From Roseospirillum parvum (lineage in GTDB: Bacteria; Pseudomonadota; Alphaproteobacteria; Rhodospirillales; Rhodospirillaceae): DNA of 64,000 nucleotides. The position numbers were made by a program, and so were the translations under genes. Under the pieces are notes generated by a model. It did no database searches, was not told the origin of the DNA, and worked only from the letters and a program-made list of their open reading frames with translations. Of this stretch, positions 8,606-17,847 are shown in pieces. The DNA is taken from positions 537,093-601,092 of the forward strand of contig NZ_FNCV01000001.1 of assembly GCF_900100455.1 (NCBI RefSeq), read 5' to 3'. Each line of letters begins with the position of its first letter. Positions within the stretch are counted from its first letter, which is position 1.

Positions 8606-9624
8606 AGACGCGCCTGGAGGCTCGGGGTCACGAGGTGGTCACCATCACCCCGGAAACCTTCCGCACCGTTCCCTGCCCGACCTACCCGGAAATCCGCCTG
8701 GCCCTGAAGCCGCGCCGCAAGATGGCCGAAACCATCGAGCGCTTCCGCCCCTGTGTGGTCCACATCGCCACCGAGGGGCCGCTGGGGCTGGCCGCGCGCG
8801 GCTACTGTCAGGCCGTGCAGGTGCCCTTCACCACCGCCTTCCACACCAAGTTCCCGGAATACATCAACGCCCGCTTCAGGGTGCCGGTGGGTCTGGGCTA
8901 CCGCCTGATGCGCTGGTTCCACGGGCCCTCGAAGGCGGTGATGGTGGCCACCCAGACGGTCGAGGACGAACTGCACCGCCACGGCATCACCCACACCCGG
9001 CGCTGGACCCGGGGGGTGGACACCGACCTGTTCCGCCCGCGCGACAAGGCGGCGCTGGACCTGCCCCATCTGGCCGACCTGCCGCGCCCCATCCTGCTCT
9101 CGGTCGGCCGGGTGGCGGTGGAAAAGAACATCTCCGCCTTCCTCGATCTGGACGTGCCGGGCTCCAAGGTGGTGGTCGGTGACGGGCCCCAACTGGAGGA
9201 GTTGCGCCGCCGCCATCCCGGGGTGCGTTTCGTCGGTGCCCGCCAGGGCGAGGATCTGGCGGCCCACTTCGCCTACGCCGACGCCTTCGTCTTCCCCAGC
9301 CTGACCGACACTTTCGGTCTGGTGCTGCTGGAAGCCCTGGCCAGCGGCGTGCCGGTCGCCGCCTTCCCGGTGCCGGGGCCGCTGGACGTCATCGGCTCGG
9401 CCCCCGTGGGCTGCCTGGACAAGGACCTCAAGGTGGCGGTGGAAAAGGCCCTCTCGGCCGACCCCAAGGCCTGCCGGGCGCACGCCGAGACGTTTTCGTG
9501 GGAGGCCTCGGTGGACCAGTTCCTGTCCAACGTCTTCCCCTTCGATCCGGCGGTGCTCGATGCCGCCCCCGGCACCGCCGCGCCGGCCAAGGTGGCTCGC
9601 CCGATGTCGCAACAGCCGGGCTGA
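8533..9624 (+). CDS. GT4-family glycosyltransferase (glycolipid or mannosyltransferase type)
   Basis: 363 residues from the ATG at 8533. The start MRIVVVTDAWFPQINGVVRTL is the typical GT-B N-terminus. The C-terminal donor-binding motif is FVFPSLTDTFGLVLLEALAS, the EX7E-like element of retaining GT4 enzymes. Proteins of this group transfer sugars to diacylglycerol or other lipids in alphaproteobacteria; the acceptor here cannot be read from sequence. Pairing with an LpxH-like hydrolase points to envelope glycolipid synthesis. The coding overlap with the preceding gene is in a different frame. Confidence 0.85.
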   Translation: MRIVVVTDAWFPQINGVVRTLHTLKTRLEARGHEVVTITPETFRTVPCPTYPEIRLALKPRRKMAETIERFRPCVVHIATEGPLGLAARGYCQAVQVPFTTAFHTKFPEYINARFRVPVGLGYRLMRWFHGPSKAVMVATQTVEDELHRHGITHTRRWTRGVDTDLFRPRDKAALDLPHLADLPRPILLSVGRVAVEKNISAFLDLDVPGSKVVVGDGPQLEELRRRHPGVRFVGARQGEDLAAHFAYADAFVFPSLTDTFGLVLLEALASGVPVAAFPVPGPLDVIGSAPVGCLDKDLKVAVEKALSADPKACRAHAETFSWEASVDQFLSNVFPFDPAVLDAAPGTAAPAKVARPMSQQPG

Positions 9625-9644
9625 AGGCGGCCCGCGAGGTTCCC

Positions 9645-10247
9645 ATGAGCGGCCAGACGGGCGTCCCCGACCTGCTGCCCACCCCGCCCGGTGGCGAACG
9701 GCGGCTGGTCCTGCATTCCTGCTGCGCCCCCTGCGTCGGCGGGATCATGGAAAGCATGGCCGCCGCCGGCCTGGAGCCGCTGGTGCTGTTCTACAACCCC
9801 AACATCCACCCGGCCCCCGAATACCTGAAACGCAAGGACGAGAACGCCCGCTTCGCCGAAAAGCTGGGCCTTCCCTTCGTCGATGCCGACTACGACCCCA
9901 AGGCCTGGATGGACCGCGTGCGCGGCCTGGAAGCGGAACCCGAACGCGGCGCCCGCTGCACCGTCTGCTTCGACATGCGCCTCGCCTACACCGCCGATTA
10001 CGCCCACCAGCACGGCTACCGGGTGTTCACCAGCTCGCTCGGCATCTCGCGCCACAAGGACATGGCCCAGGTCAACGCCAGCGCCACCCGCGCCGCCGCC
10101 CGCCACCCGGACCTCACCTACTGGGACCACAACTGGCGCAAGAACGGCGGCATGGACCACATGCTGACCGTCTCCCGGCGCGAGGACTTCTACCGCCAGG
10201 ACTACTGCGGCTGCACCTTCTCCAAACGCGCCGCCGAGCGGGGGTAG
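9645..10247 (+). CDS. queH: Epoxyqueuosine reductase QueH
   Basis: 200 residues. QueH reduces epoxyqueuosine to queuosine in tRNA as a non-homologous replacement for QueG. Conserved cysteines for metal/Fe-S binding are visible: HSCCAPC (C26, C27, C30), RCTVCF (C105, C108) and YCGC (C188, C190). Also characteristic are YNPNIHP, GISRHKD and YWDHNWRKNGG. The ATG at 9645 lies 20 bases after the glycosyltransferase stop. The last 52 codons are duplicated downstream (10523-10684) with the flanking repeat element. Confidence 0.93.
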   Translation: MSGQTGVPDLLPTPPGGERRLVLHSCCAPCVGGIMESMAAAGLEPLVLFYNPNIHPAPEYLKRKDENARFAEKLGLPFVDADYDPKAWMDRVRGLEAEPERGARCTVCFDMRLAYTADYAHQHGYRVFTSSLGISRHKDMAQVNASATRAAARHPDLTYWDHNWRKNGGMDHMLTVSRREDFYRQDYCGCTFSKRAAERG

Positions 10248-10272
10248 GGGTGCAGCCGCCTTGCGGTGGCTT

Positions 10273-10514
10273 TATGGGGCGCTGCCCCATACCCCGCCGG
10301 GGAGGCCGGAAGGCCTCCCCGGACCCCACCATCAGCTCATTGTCATCGGGGCTTCGCCAGAGGATGGCGTTGTGGGTGCCAATGGTTGTTTCAGCAGGCC
10401 AGCTTTGCTGGCCTGCAACCAAAAACCATCCGTGTTTTCCTCCGCCGTGGCGTATTCCGCCAACGAAATGGCGGGGGTCTGGGGGACACCCAGTGTCCCC
10501 CAGTCTGGTTCGGT
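10273..10514. repeat. REPIN-like element, copy 2a
   Basis: Same architecture as the element after pmbA. The left arm holds TATGGGGCGCTGCCCCATA and a GGAGGCC/GGCCTCC palindrome. The central hairpin GGCCAGC-TTT-GCTGGCC is at 10394-10416. The right arm contains GGGGGACACCCAGTGTCCCCC. The element follows queH by 25 bases and is carried in the tandem duplication. Its right arm is shorter than in copy 2b. Confidence 0.75.
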
Positions 10515-10522
10515 CATGCCTC

Positions 10523-10684
10523 ACCCGCGCCGCCGCTCGCCACCCGGACCTCACCTACTGGGACCACAACTGGCGCAAGAACGGCGGCATGGACCACATG
10601 CTGAGCGTCTCCCGACGCGAGGACTTCTATCGCCAGGATTACTGCGGCTGCACCTTCTCCAAACGCGCCGCCGAGCGGGGGTAG
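10523..10684 (+). pseudogene. Duplicated 3' fragment of queH
   Basis: Encodes residues 148-200 of QueH (TRAAARHPDL through KRAAERG) with one visible substitution, T to S in HMLTVSRRE. It lacks the N-terminal CC motif, the middle cysteines and any start or ribosome site of its own. It is a by-product of the tandem duplication and is not expected to be functional. Confidence 0.85.
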
Positions 10685-10708
10685 GGGTGCAGCCGCCTTC
10701 GGCGGCTT

Positions 10709-10964
10709 TATGGGGCGCTGCCCCATGCCCCGCCGGGGAGGCCGGAAGGCCTCCCCGGACCCCACCATCAGCTCATTGTCATCGGGGCTTCGCCAGAGGA
10801 TGGCGTTGTGGGGGCCAATGGTTGTTTCAGCAGGCCAGCTTTGCTGGCCTGCAACCAAAAACCGTCCGTGTTTTCCTCCGCCGTGGCGTATTCCGTCAAC
10901 GAAATGGCGGGGGTCTGGGGGACACCCAGTGTCCCCCAGTCTGGTTCGGTTTGGGGGGTTCCCC
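10709..10964. repeat. REPIN-like element, copy 2b
   Basis: Second copy of the element after queH, offset by 436 bases. The central hairpin is at 10830-10852. Its right arm extends further than copy 2a, ending in a G-tract/C-tract pair (TTGGGGGGTTCCCC), suggesting that 2b keeps the ancestral right end. It lies directly downstream of the minus-strand lysR stop and could terminate both genes. Confidence 0.75.
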
Positions 10965-10966
10965 TC

Positions 10967-11890
10967 TCACCCGCGCCCTGCGGTGGCGCAGTCGTCGCGG
11001 CCCAGCTCGGTGAAGCGGTCGAGCAGCCACTGGGCGGCTGGTCCGGGTGGGGTGTCGGCGCGCCAGACGCCGAAGAAGTGGTACAGGTCCACCTGGTGGT
11101 CGGGCAGGTCGAGGCGGCTCAGGGTGCCGGTCATCAGGTCGGCCTCGACCAGGTGCAGGGGCATGTTGCCCCAGCCGATGCCCTGGCGCAGCAGGGCGTG
11201 CTTGGCGCCCAGGTCAGCCAGCCGCCAGGTGCGTAGCCCGGTGACGCTGAAGTCGCGCCCCTCGGTGGCCTGCGAGCGGTCACTGATCACCAACTGGACG
11301 TGCCGGCTGGCCTCGCCGGGCGGGATGGTGCCGAGGCGGGCCAGGGGGTGGTTGGGGGCGGCCACGGTGACCAGGGGCACGGCGCCGGCGGCCTGACGCT
11401 CGACCCCGGGAACCACCGACTCCAGCGGCCCGGAGAGGCCGACGACCGCCTCGCCGTCGCGCACCATCTGCGAGACGGCGCCCAGGGTTTCCATGTGCAG
11501 ACGCAGGGTGACGTGGGGAAAGGCCTCGGCGAAATCGCCGAGCACGGCGGCCAGACGCGGGTAGGGCACCATCACGTCGACCACCAGATCGACCTCGGCC
11601 TCCTGCCCGGCGCGCAGGCTGGCCACCTTGGCCTGCAGGCCGGCCAGGGCGGCGTCGATGGTGCGCGCCTCGGCCAGCACGGCGCGGCCGGCGTCGGTCA
11701 GCACCGGCTTGCGGGTGCCCTGGCGCCGGAACAGGCGCACGCCGAGTTGGGCTTCCAGGTTGCCGATGCCGTAGCTGATCACCGACACGGCGCGGTTCAG
11801 GCGGCGCCCGGCGGCGGCGAAGCTGCCGCTGTCGGCGACCGCCAGGAAGATGCGCACCTGGTCGAGGGTGGGCGGGGCGGGCTGGCTCAT
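10967..11890 (-). CDS. LysR-family transcriptional regulator divergent from pirin
   Basis: 307 residues. The N-terminal winged HTH is TLDQVRIFLAVADSGSFAAA...ISYGIGNLEAQLGVRLFRR (about 8-58), followed by a LysR effector-binding domain. It is divergently transcribed from the pirin gene, and lysR-pirin-wrbA is a recurrent arrangement in which the regulator controls the neighbouring genes. No Shine-Dalgarno is visible before the ATG at 11890; instead a perfect 7-1-7 palindrome begins three bases upstream, which suggests autoregulation. The effector is unknown; the targets point to quinone or electrophile stress. Confidence 0.9.
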   Translation of the reverse strand: MSQPAPPTLDQVRIFLAVADSGSFAAAGRRLNRAVSVISYGIGNLEAQLGVRLFRRQGTRKPVLTDAGRAVLAEARTIDAALAGLQAKVASLRAGQEAEVDLVVDVMVPYPRLAAVLGDFAEAFPHVTLRLHMETLGAVSQMVRDGEAVVGLSGPLESVVPGVERQAAGAVPLVTVAAPNHPLARLGTIPPGEASRHVQLVISDRSQATEGRDFSVTGLRTWRLADLGAKHALLRQGIGWGNMPLHLVEADLMTGTLSRLDLPDHQVDLYHFFGVWRADTPPGPAAQWLLDRFTELGRDDCATAGRG

Positions 11891-11892
11891 TT

Positions 11893-11907
11893 TTCTATCT
11901 GATAGAA
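11893..11907. promoter_or_regulatory. Perfect palindrome, probable LysR operator
   Basis: TTCTATC-T-GATAGAA is perfectly symmetric and contains the T-N11-A core of LysR boxes. It lies between lysR and pirin, 3 bases from the lysR start and 112 bases upstream of pirin, in a short AT-rich patch. Binding here would block lysR and could activate the divergent promoter. Confidence 0.6.
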
Positions 11908-12019
11908 TAAATCAGACAGAATTATCTCACTTTCCCGTAAAGCCAGCAAGCCCCATCTGTGCTCCAGGAGCGGCCGCGCGCCGCCTGACCCCGCACCGTC
12001 TGACAAGGAGGCCAGACAG

Positions 12020-12718
12020 ATGATTGAAAGACGCCCGTTCGACACCTTCGGTGCCTTCGACCATGGCTGGCTCGACACGCACCACCACTTCAGCTTCGGC
12101 GACTACCACGACCCGGAGCGCGTCAACTGGGGCGCCCTTCGGGTGTGGAACGACGACACCATCGCTCCCGGCACCGGCTTTCCGGCCCACCCGCACCGCG
12201 ACATGGAGATCATCACCTATGTCCGCAAAGGGGCGATCAGCCATCAGGACAACCTGGGCAACGAAGGCCGCACGGCGGCCGGCGACGTGCAGGTGATGTC
12301 GGCCGGCTCGGGGATCGTCCACGCCGAGTTCAACCAGGAGGACGAACCGACCGAGCTGTTCCAGATCTGGATCCACACCGCCCAACGCGGCGCCAAACCC
12401 TCGTGGGGGACGCGGCCGTTTCCCCGCGACGCCCGGGCCGGGCGCTTCGTCACCCTGGCTTCGGGCCTGGACGACGACGCCGACGCCCTGCCCATCGGCA
12501 CCCCGGCCCGCGTGCTGGGGGCGACCCTGGCCGCCGGCCAGGAAGCCACCCTCGAGGTCGGGCGGGAGCGCCACCTCTACCTGGTCTCGGTCGATGCCCC
12601 CATCGAGGTGAACGGTGTGCGCGCCGAGCCGCGCGACGGGGTTGCCGCGACCGACGAGACCACGCTTACCGTGCGCGCCCTGGCGGACACCGAAATCGTC
12701 CTCGTGGATGCCCAATAA
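12020..12718 (+). CDS. Pirin-family (YhaK-type) protein
   Basis: 232 residues; AAGGAGG lies eight bases before the ATG. Two-domain bicupin of the pirin family. Metal ligands are visible in the N-terminal cupin: H57 and H59 in HPHRDME, and H101 and E103 in HAEF. Some pirins have quercetinase activity and YhaK responds to nitrosative or oxidative stress; the substrate here is unknown. wrbA follows 64 bases downstream, and a lysR gene is divergent. The last codons and stop are part of a triplicated 16-bp repeat. Confidence 0.88.
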   Translation: MIERRPFDTFGAFDHGWLDTHHHFSFGDYHDPERVNWGALRVWNDDTIAPGTGFPAHPHRDMEIITYVRKGAISHQDNLGNEGRTAAGDVQVMSAGSGIVHAEFNQEDEPTELFQIWIHTAQRGAKPSWGTRPFPRDARAGRFVTLASGLDDDADALPIGTPARVLGATLAAGQEATLEVGRERHLYLVSVDAPIEVNGVRAEPRDGVAATDETTLTVRALADTEIVLVDAQ

Positions 12719-12754
12719 CTCGGACGCCCAATAACTTGGACACTCAATAACCCG
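12707..12754. repeat. Three tandem 16-bp repeats across the pirin stop codon
   Basis: GATGCCCAATAACTCG, GACGCCCAATAACTTG and GACACTCAATAACCCG run head to tail. The first unit encodes the pirin C-terminus Asp-Ala-Gln-stop. Each later unit repeats CAATAA, so each carries a TAA in the same phase of the repeat. Confidence 0.85.
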
Positions 12755-12782
12755 TTCCATCCATCGCCACAGGAGACTCCTC

Positions 12783-13382
12783 ATGGCCAAGGTTCTCGTT
12801 CTCTACTACTCCACCTACGGTCACATCGAGCAGATGGCCGGCGCCGTGGCCGATGGCGCCCGCGCCGCCGGGGCCGAGGTGGACATCAAGCGGGTCCCCG
12901 AAACGGCACCCGAGGAAGTGGCCCGCAACGCCGGCTTCAAGCTCGATCAGGCGGCCCCCATCGCCACCATCGACGACCTGGAACACTACGACGCCATCGT
13001 CGTCGGCACCGGCACCCGGTTCGGGCGGGTCAGCTCGCAGATGGCCGCCTTCCTCGATCAGGCCGGCGGGCTGTGGGCGCGCGGCGCCCTGCACGGCAAG
13101 GTGGGCGCCGCCTTCACCGCCAGCGCCACCCAGCACGGCGGGCAGGAAACCACCCTGTTCTCGATCATCACCAACCTTCTGCACTTCGGCATGACCGTGG
13201 TCGGCCTGGACTACGGCTTCGCCGGCCAGATGACCAACGACGAGGTGACCGGCGGCAGCCCCTACGGCGCCACCACCATCACCAACGGCGACGGCAGCCG
13301 CCTGCCCAGCGACAACGAACTGGCCGGCGCCCACTACCTGGGCCACCGAGTGGCCCAAACAGCCCTGAAACTGACCGCCTGA
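12783..13382 (+). CDS. wrbA: NAD(P)H:quinone oxidoreductase WrbA
   Basis: 199 residues, the usual length. WrbA is an FMN flavodoxin-like enzyme that reduces quinones by two electrons and limits semiquinone stress. The FMN phosphate loop is [12 protein letters not shown] (residues 8-19). The active-site and flavin-ring loops are [13 protein letters not shown] and [12 protein letters not shown]. An AGGAG ribosome site precedes the ATG. It probably shares a transcript with pirin under the divergent LysR regulator. Confidence 0.93.
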   Translation: MAKVLVLYYSTYGHIEQMAGAVADGARAAGAEVDIKRVPETAPEEVARNAGFKLDQAAPIATIDDLEHYDAIVVGTGTRFGRVSSQMAAFLDQAGGLWARGALHGKVGAAFTASATQHGGQETTLFSIITNLLHFGMTVVGLDYGFAGQMTNDEVTGGSPYGATTITNGDGSRLPSDNELAGAHYLGHRVAQTALKLTA

Positions 13383-13400
13383 GGACGCACGACAAAGGGG

Positions 13401-13535
13401 CACCCCGAGCGCGGCTGAAAGCCGAGCGACGACGGTGCGCGCATTTGGCAAGACCAAAGGGGCTCTGCCCCCGCGCGCACCCCGAGTGAGGCTGAAAGCC
13501 GAGCGACGACGGTGCGCGCATTAAGCAAGACTCAA
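13401..13535. repeat. Pair of direct repeats (77-bp period) after wrbA
   Basis: CACCCCGAG begins at 13401 and 13478. Each copy continues with GCTGAAAGCCGAGCGACGAC and GGTGCGCGCATT, then a GGGGC hairpin. The first copy follows the wrbA stop by 18 bases. The block is non-coding and leads directly into the third REPIN-like element. Confidence 0.75.
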
Positions 13536-13893
13536 AGGGGCGCTGCCCCTTTGAACCCCGCCGGGGGACCCTGGGGGTCCCCCGGACCCCCGCCATGACT
13601 TTCTCGAGGTCCGGTCGTCGGCCGAGCGTGATGTTGGGCGGGGTTTTCAGGCAGGCCGGCTTTGCCGGCCTGCAACCAAAAACCGGACCACGGAATACAT
13701 GACGTGTGGGGAGTCGGTTTGTTGGTTCCGCAGGCCAGCGAAGCTGGCCTGCACCCAAACACCATCTGTATTTGGCGCTCCCCCTGCGTTCCGCTCCAAG
13801 GAAAGGAGGGGGGCCGGGGGATCGCCTTCGATCCCCCGGTGGGGGTTTGGGGGCAACGCCCCCGATTTGGTCAAGCAGAGGGGCACCGCCCCT
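13534..13893. repeat. REPIN-like element, copy 3
   Basis: The left arm is AAAGGGGCGCTGCCCCTTT followed by G/C palindromes. Two central hairpins occur, GGCCGGC-TTT-GCCGGCC (13651-13673) and GGCCAGC-GAA-GCTGGCC (13730-13752). The right arm GGGGGATCGCCTTCGATCCCCC with a trailing GGGGC-ACC-GCCCC closes it. The right arm closely matches that of copy 1. It lies between the converging wrbA and uvrA genes and may terminate both. Confidence 0.8.
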
Positions 13894-13902
13894 GATCGGG
13901 TG

Positions 13903-16758
13903 TCACGGCATCCGGGGGCTGGTGGCCAGGTGGCCGGTCAGGTAGCGGCCGGTGTGGCTGTCGGGGTTTTTGGCGACGTCTTCCGGGGTGCCGTGGGCGA
14001 CGATTCGGCCGCCGCCGTCGCCGCCTTCGGGGCCCAGGTCGATCAGGTGGTCGGCGGTCTTGATGACTTCCAGGTTGTGTTCGATGACGACCACGGTGTT
14101 GCCCTGGTCGACCAGGGCGTGGAGCACTTCCAGCAGGCGGCGGACGTCTTCGAAGTGCAGGCCGGTGGTTGGTTCGTCGAGGATGTAGAGGGTGCGTCCG
14201 GTGGCCCGCCGGGCCAGTTCCTTGGACAGTTTCACGCGCTGTGCCTCGCCGCCGGAGAGGGTGGTCGCCTGCTGGCCGAGGTGGATGTAGGACAGCCCGA
14301 CCCGGTCGAGCAGGGCCAGCTTGTCGCGGATGGCGGGGACCGCCTTGAAGAACTCCAGGGCTTCCTCGACGGTCATTTCCAGGACATCGGCGATGGACTT
14401 GCCGCGGAAGGTGATGTCCAGGGTTTCGCGGTTGTAGCGCTTGCCCTGACAGGCCTCGCAGGTGACGTAGACGTCGGGCAGGAAGTGCATTTCGATCTTG
14501 ATCAGCCCGTCGCCCTGGCAGGCCTCGCAGCGTCCGCCTTTCACGTTGAAGCTGAAGCGGCCCGGCTTGTAGCCCCGGGCCTTGGCCTCGGGCAGGGCGG
14601 CGAACCACTCGCGGATCGGGGTGAAGCAGCCGGTGTAGGTGGCCGGGTTGGAGCGCGGGGTGCGGCCGATCGGGGACTGGTCGATGTCGACCACCTTGTC
14701 GATGTGGTGCAGGCCGTCCAGGCTGTCGTGGTCGCCGGGGTGGGCGCGGGCGCCGTTCAGGCGGCGGGCCAGGCCCTTGTAGAGGGTTTCGATGACCAGC
14801 GACGACTTTCCGCCGCCGGAGACCCCGGTGACGCAGGTGAAGGTGCCGAGCGGGAACTCGGCGGTGACGTTCTTCAGGTTGTGGCAGCGGGCGCCGTGGA
14901 TGGTCAGGCTGCGACCGTTGCCGGGGCGGCGCCGGGCCGGCACGGCGATGGCTCTGGTGCCGCTCAGGTACTGGCCGGTCAGGCTGTCGGGGTTGGCGAT
15001 CACCGCTTCCGGGGTGCCTTGGGCGACCACCCGGCCGCCGTGCAGGCCGGCGCCGGGGCCCATGTCCACCAGATGGTCGGCGCAGCGGATGGCGTCCTCG
15101 TCGTGTTCGACCACGATGACGGTGTTGCCCAGGTCGCGCAGCCGCTTGAGGGTGGCCAGCAGGCGGTCGTTGTCGCGCTGGTGCAGGCCGATGGAGGGTT
15201 CGTCGAGCACGTAGAGCACGCCGGTCAGGCCGCTGCCGATCTGGCTGGCCAGCCGGATGCGCTGGCTTTCGCCGCCCGACAGGGTGCCCGAGGTGCGCGA
15301 CAGGGTCAGGTAGTCCAGCCCGACGTCCATCAGGAAGCCCAGGCGGTCGGTGATTTCGCGCAGGATGCGCCGGGCGATCTGGCGCGACTGCTCGGGCAGG
15401 TTCTCTTCCAGGCTGGCGAACCAGGCCAGCGCCGGGCCGATGGCCAGATCGTTGATCTCGCCGATGTGCCGGCCGGCCACCTTCACCGCCAGGGCTTCCG
15501 GCTTCAGGCGGTGGCCGTTGCAGGCGGTGCAGGGGGCGGAGGACTGGTAGCGGCCCAACTCCTCGCGGATGTAGCTGCTTTCGGTCTCCCGCCAGCGCCG
15601 CCGAATGGAGGGGATGACCCCTTCGAACGGCTTGCTGGTGGTGTACTGGCGCACCCCGTCGTCGTAGGAGATGCGCACCGGGGCGTCGCCCGAGCCGTTG
15701 AGGAGGGTGTCGCGCACGGTTTCCGGCAACTCGGCCCACGGGGTGTCGAGGTCGCAGCCGAAGTGGGCCGCCACCCCGGCCAGGGCCTGCCGGAAATAGG
15801 GCGAGGGCGGGGTGGCGTTGGACCACGGGGCGATGGCGCCCTGGGCCAGGGTCTTCGACTCGTCGGGGACGACCAGCAGGGGGTCGAAGTAGAGGCGCAC
15901 GCCCAGGCCGTCGCAGGCCGGGCAGGCGCCGGCCGGGTTGTTGAAGCTGAACAGCCGGGGCTCGATTTCCTCGATGGTGAAGCCGGAGACCGGGCAGGCG
16001 AAGCGCGAGGAAAACGTCTGCTTGATCTCGCCGTCCGGGCTTTCCACCAGAAGCAGGCCATCGGACAACTCAAGCGCGGTCTCCACCGAGTCGGCCAACC
16101 GGGCGGTTTCGGTGACGGGCAGCTTCAGGCGGTCGACCACCACCTCGAGGTCATGCTTGCGCTTGCGGTCGAGGTCGGGAACCTCGTCGATCAGGTGTAT
16201 CTCGCCGTCCACCCGCACCCGCTGGAAGCCGCGCTTTTGCAGGGCCCGCAGCTCTTTCTTGTGCTCCCCCTTGCGGCCCCGCACCACCGGGGCTAGGAGC
16301 AGCAGGCGGCTGCCTTCGGGCAGGGCGGCGATGGCGTCGACCATCTGGCTGACCGTCTGGCTTTCGATGGGCAGGCCGGTGGCCGGGCTGTGCGGCACCC
16401 CGGTGCGGGCCCACAAAAGGCGCATGTAGTCGTGGATTTCGGTCACCGTGCCGACCGTCGATCGCGGGTTGCGGCTGGTCGTTTTCTGCTCGATGGAGAT
16501 GGCCGGCGACAGGCCCTCGATGGAATCCACGTCGGGCTTCTGCATCAGCTCCAGGAACTGGCGGGCGTAGGCCGACAGGCTTTCCACGTAGCGCCGCTGG
16601 CCCTCGGCATAGATGGTGTCGAAGGCGAGCGACGACTTGCCGGAGCCCGACAGCCCGGTGATCACCACCAGGCGGTCGCGCGGCAGGTCGAGGCTGACGT
16701 CTTTCAGGTTGTGCTCGCGCGCGCCGCGCACGCTGAGCCGTTTGCCGTCGTCGGTCAT
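13903..16758 (-). CDS. uvrA: Excinuclease ABC subunit A
   Basis: 951 residues from the ATG at 16758 ([19 protein letters not shown]); an open frame continues upstream but UvrA homology begins here. DNA-damage recognition ATPase of nucleotide excision repair. Both ABC modules are complete: Walker [11 protein letters not shown] near residue 35 and [10 protein letters not shown] in the second half, with two LSGGE signatures. Zinc-finger cysteines are seen in CPACDGLG and in CEACQGDG...CEACQGK. It stands alone between a repeat element and the divergent liv block. Confidence 0.97.
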   Translation of the reverse strand: MTDDGKRLSVRGAREHNLKDVSLDLPRDRLVVITGLSGSGKSSLAFDTIYAEGQRRYVESLSAYARQFLELMQKPDVDSIEGLSPAISIEQKTTSRNPRSTVGTVTEIHDYMRLLWARTGVPHSPATGLPIESQTVSQMVDAIAALPEGSRLLLLAPVVRGRKGEHKKELRALQKRGFQRVRVDGEIHLIDEVPDLDRKRKHDLEVVVDRLKLPVTETARLADSVETALELSDGLLLVESPDGEIKQTFSSRFACPVSGFTIEEIEPRLFSFNNPAGACPACDGLGVRLYFDPLLVVPDESKTLAQGAIAPWSNATPPSPYFRQALAGVAAHFGCDLDTPWAELPETVRDTLLNGSGDAPVRISYDDGVRQYTTSKPFEGVIPSIRRRWRETESSYIREELGRYQSSAPCTACNGHRLKPEALAVKVAGRHIGEINDLAIGPALAWFASLEENLPEQSRQIARRILREITDRLGFLMDVGLDYLTLSRTSGTLSGGESQRIRLASQIGSGLTGVLYVLDEPSIGLHQRDNDRLLATLKRLRDLGNTVIVVEHDEDAIRCADHLVDMGPGAGLHGGRVVAQGTPEAVIANPDSLTGQYLSGTRAIAVPARRRPGNGRSLTIHGARCHNLKNVTAEFPLGTFTCVTGVSGGGKSSLVIETLYKGLARRLNGARAHPGDHDSLDGLHHIDKVVDIDQSPIGRTPRSNPATYTGCFTPIREWFAALPEAKARGYKPGRFSFNVKGGRCEACQGDGLIKIEMHFLPDVYVTCEACQGKRYNRETLDITFRGKSIADVLEMTVEEALEFFKAVPAIRDKLALLDRVGLSYIHLGQQATTLSGGEAQRVKLSKELARRATGRTLYILDEPTTGLHFEDVRRLLEVLHALVDQGNTVVVIEHNLEVIKTADHLIDLGPEGGDGGGRIVAHGTPEDVAKNPDSHTGRYLTGHLATSPRMP

Positions 16759-17001
16759 GGTCGGGGAGCCATCGGGAAGGGGGCGGAAGGGTCCCCTAGA
16801 TAGCGCCTGTCCCTGGCATCGCCAAGGGGCGCCCGGGGGCTTTCGGCTGTCGGCCGTGCATGGCGGGCTTGCGGGGGCGGGCCGCATCGGATAAACGAGC
16901 CCCTTTCCGGGCGCCGCGCCGCCGCTCCGGCGACGGTGCGCGCCCCTGGTCCGAAACAGCGGTGTATCCATGACGGGAACAGGCAAGGAGGCCCGGGCGG
17001 G

Positions 17002-17847
17002 GTGATCCAGATCGACGGCTTGTCCAAGGCGTTCGGCGGCCTGCAGGCGGTGGACGCCTGCTCCTTTTCGGTCGGCAAGGGGCGGGTGACCGGCCTGATC
17101 GGCCCCAATGGCGCCGGCAAGACGACACTGTTCAACATGGTCGCCGGGTTCCTGAAACCGGACGATGGCAAGGTGGTGCTGGATGGCGAGGACGTCACCG
17201 GCCTGCCGGGCCATGTGCTGTTCCACAAGGGGCTGGTCCGCACCTTCCAGATTCCGCACGAATTCAGCCGCATGACGGTGCGCGAGAACCTGATGGTGGT
17301 GCCCCCCGCCCAGGTCGGCGAGAACCTGATCAAGTCGTGGCTGCGCTGGTCGAAGGTGCGGGCCGAGGAAATCCGGGTGCGCCACAAGGTGGAGGAGGTG
17401 CTCGACTTCCTGTCCATCGATCATCTGGCCGACGAGCTGGCCGGCAACCTGTCGGGCGGCCAGAAGAAGCTTCTGGAGCTGGGCCGCACCATGATGACCG
17501 ACCCCAAGGTGGTGCTGCTCGATGAGCCCGGGGCCGGGGTCAACCGCACCCTGCTCGGCAAGCTGGCCGAGGCCATCCAGCGCCTGAACGAGGAGCGCGG
17601 CTACACCTTCTGCATCATCGAGCATGACATGGACCTGGTTTCCAAGCTGTGCGACCCGGTGGTGGTGATGGCCCAGGGCACGGTGATCGCCGAGGGGCCG
17701 ATGCACGATATCCGGGCCAACCGCGAGGTCCAGGAGGCCTATCTGGGCGGCGGCATGAGCGGCCGCATGGGCCACCACCACGACGTCGCCCGCCAGCAGG
17801 CGGCGGCCCAGGCGGCCACCCTGACCCCACGGGAGGCCGGGGCATGA
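17002..17847 (+). CDS. livG: Branched-chain amino acid-type ABC transporter ATP-binding protein LivG
   Basis: 281 residues from a GTG at 17002 with AGGAGG upstream; the conserved start [18 protein letters not shown] supports it. Walker [11 protein letters not shown], signature [12 protein letters not shown] and Walker [13 protein letters not shown] are intact. LivG proteins energise uptake of Leu/Ile/Val or related solutes (amides, urea). The stop overlaps the livF start (ATGA). The C-terminus is extended by an Ala/His-rich tail ([16 protein letters not shown]). Confidence 0.92.
   Translation: MIQIDGLSKAFGGLQAVDACSFSVGKGRVTGLIGPNGAGKTTLFNMVAGFLKPDDGKVVLDGEDVTGLPGHVLFHKGLVRTFQIPHEFSRMTVRENLMVVPPAQVGENLIKSWLRWSKVRAEEIRVRHKVEEVLDFLSIDHLADELAGNLSGGQKKLLELGRTMMTDPKVVLLDEPGAGVNRTLLGKLAEAIQRLNEERGYTFCIIEHDMDLVSKLCDPVVVMAQGTVIAEGPMHDIRANREVQEAYLGGGMSGRMGHHHDVARQQAAAQAATLTPREAGA

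Larger units (their letters stand above)
10085..10967. repeat. Tandem duplication (about 437-446 bp unit) of queH 3' end plus repeat element
   Basis: The segment beginning CACCCGCGCC at 10085 recurs at 10522 with near identity through the queH tail, the spacer and the REPIN-like element. The same ten bases occur a third time at 10968-10977, at the lysR 3' end. The unit is therefore bounded by 10-bp direct repeats, the signature of microhomology-mediated duplication. Differences between copies are few (for example TTGCGGTGG versus TTCGGCGG), plus a divergent right end. Confidence 0.85.

Noticed and set aside
10523-10684. Second functional queH gene
   Set aside because: Only the last 53 codons are present, without the CC motif or a start.
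13699-16296. Very long open frame on the plus strand antisense to uvrA
   Set aside because: It runs through a repeat element and mirrors uvrA codons; its Gly/Val/Ala/Gln-rich translation matches no family. Such frames are common in GC-rich DNA.
16759-16903. N-terminal extension of uvrA upstream of 16758
   Set aside because: The open frame continues, but UvrA homology begins at the ATG at 16758 and the extra sequence is Pro/Arg-rich.
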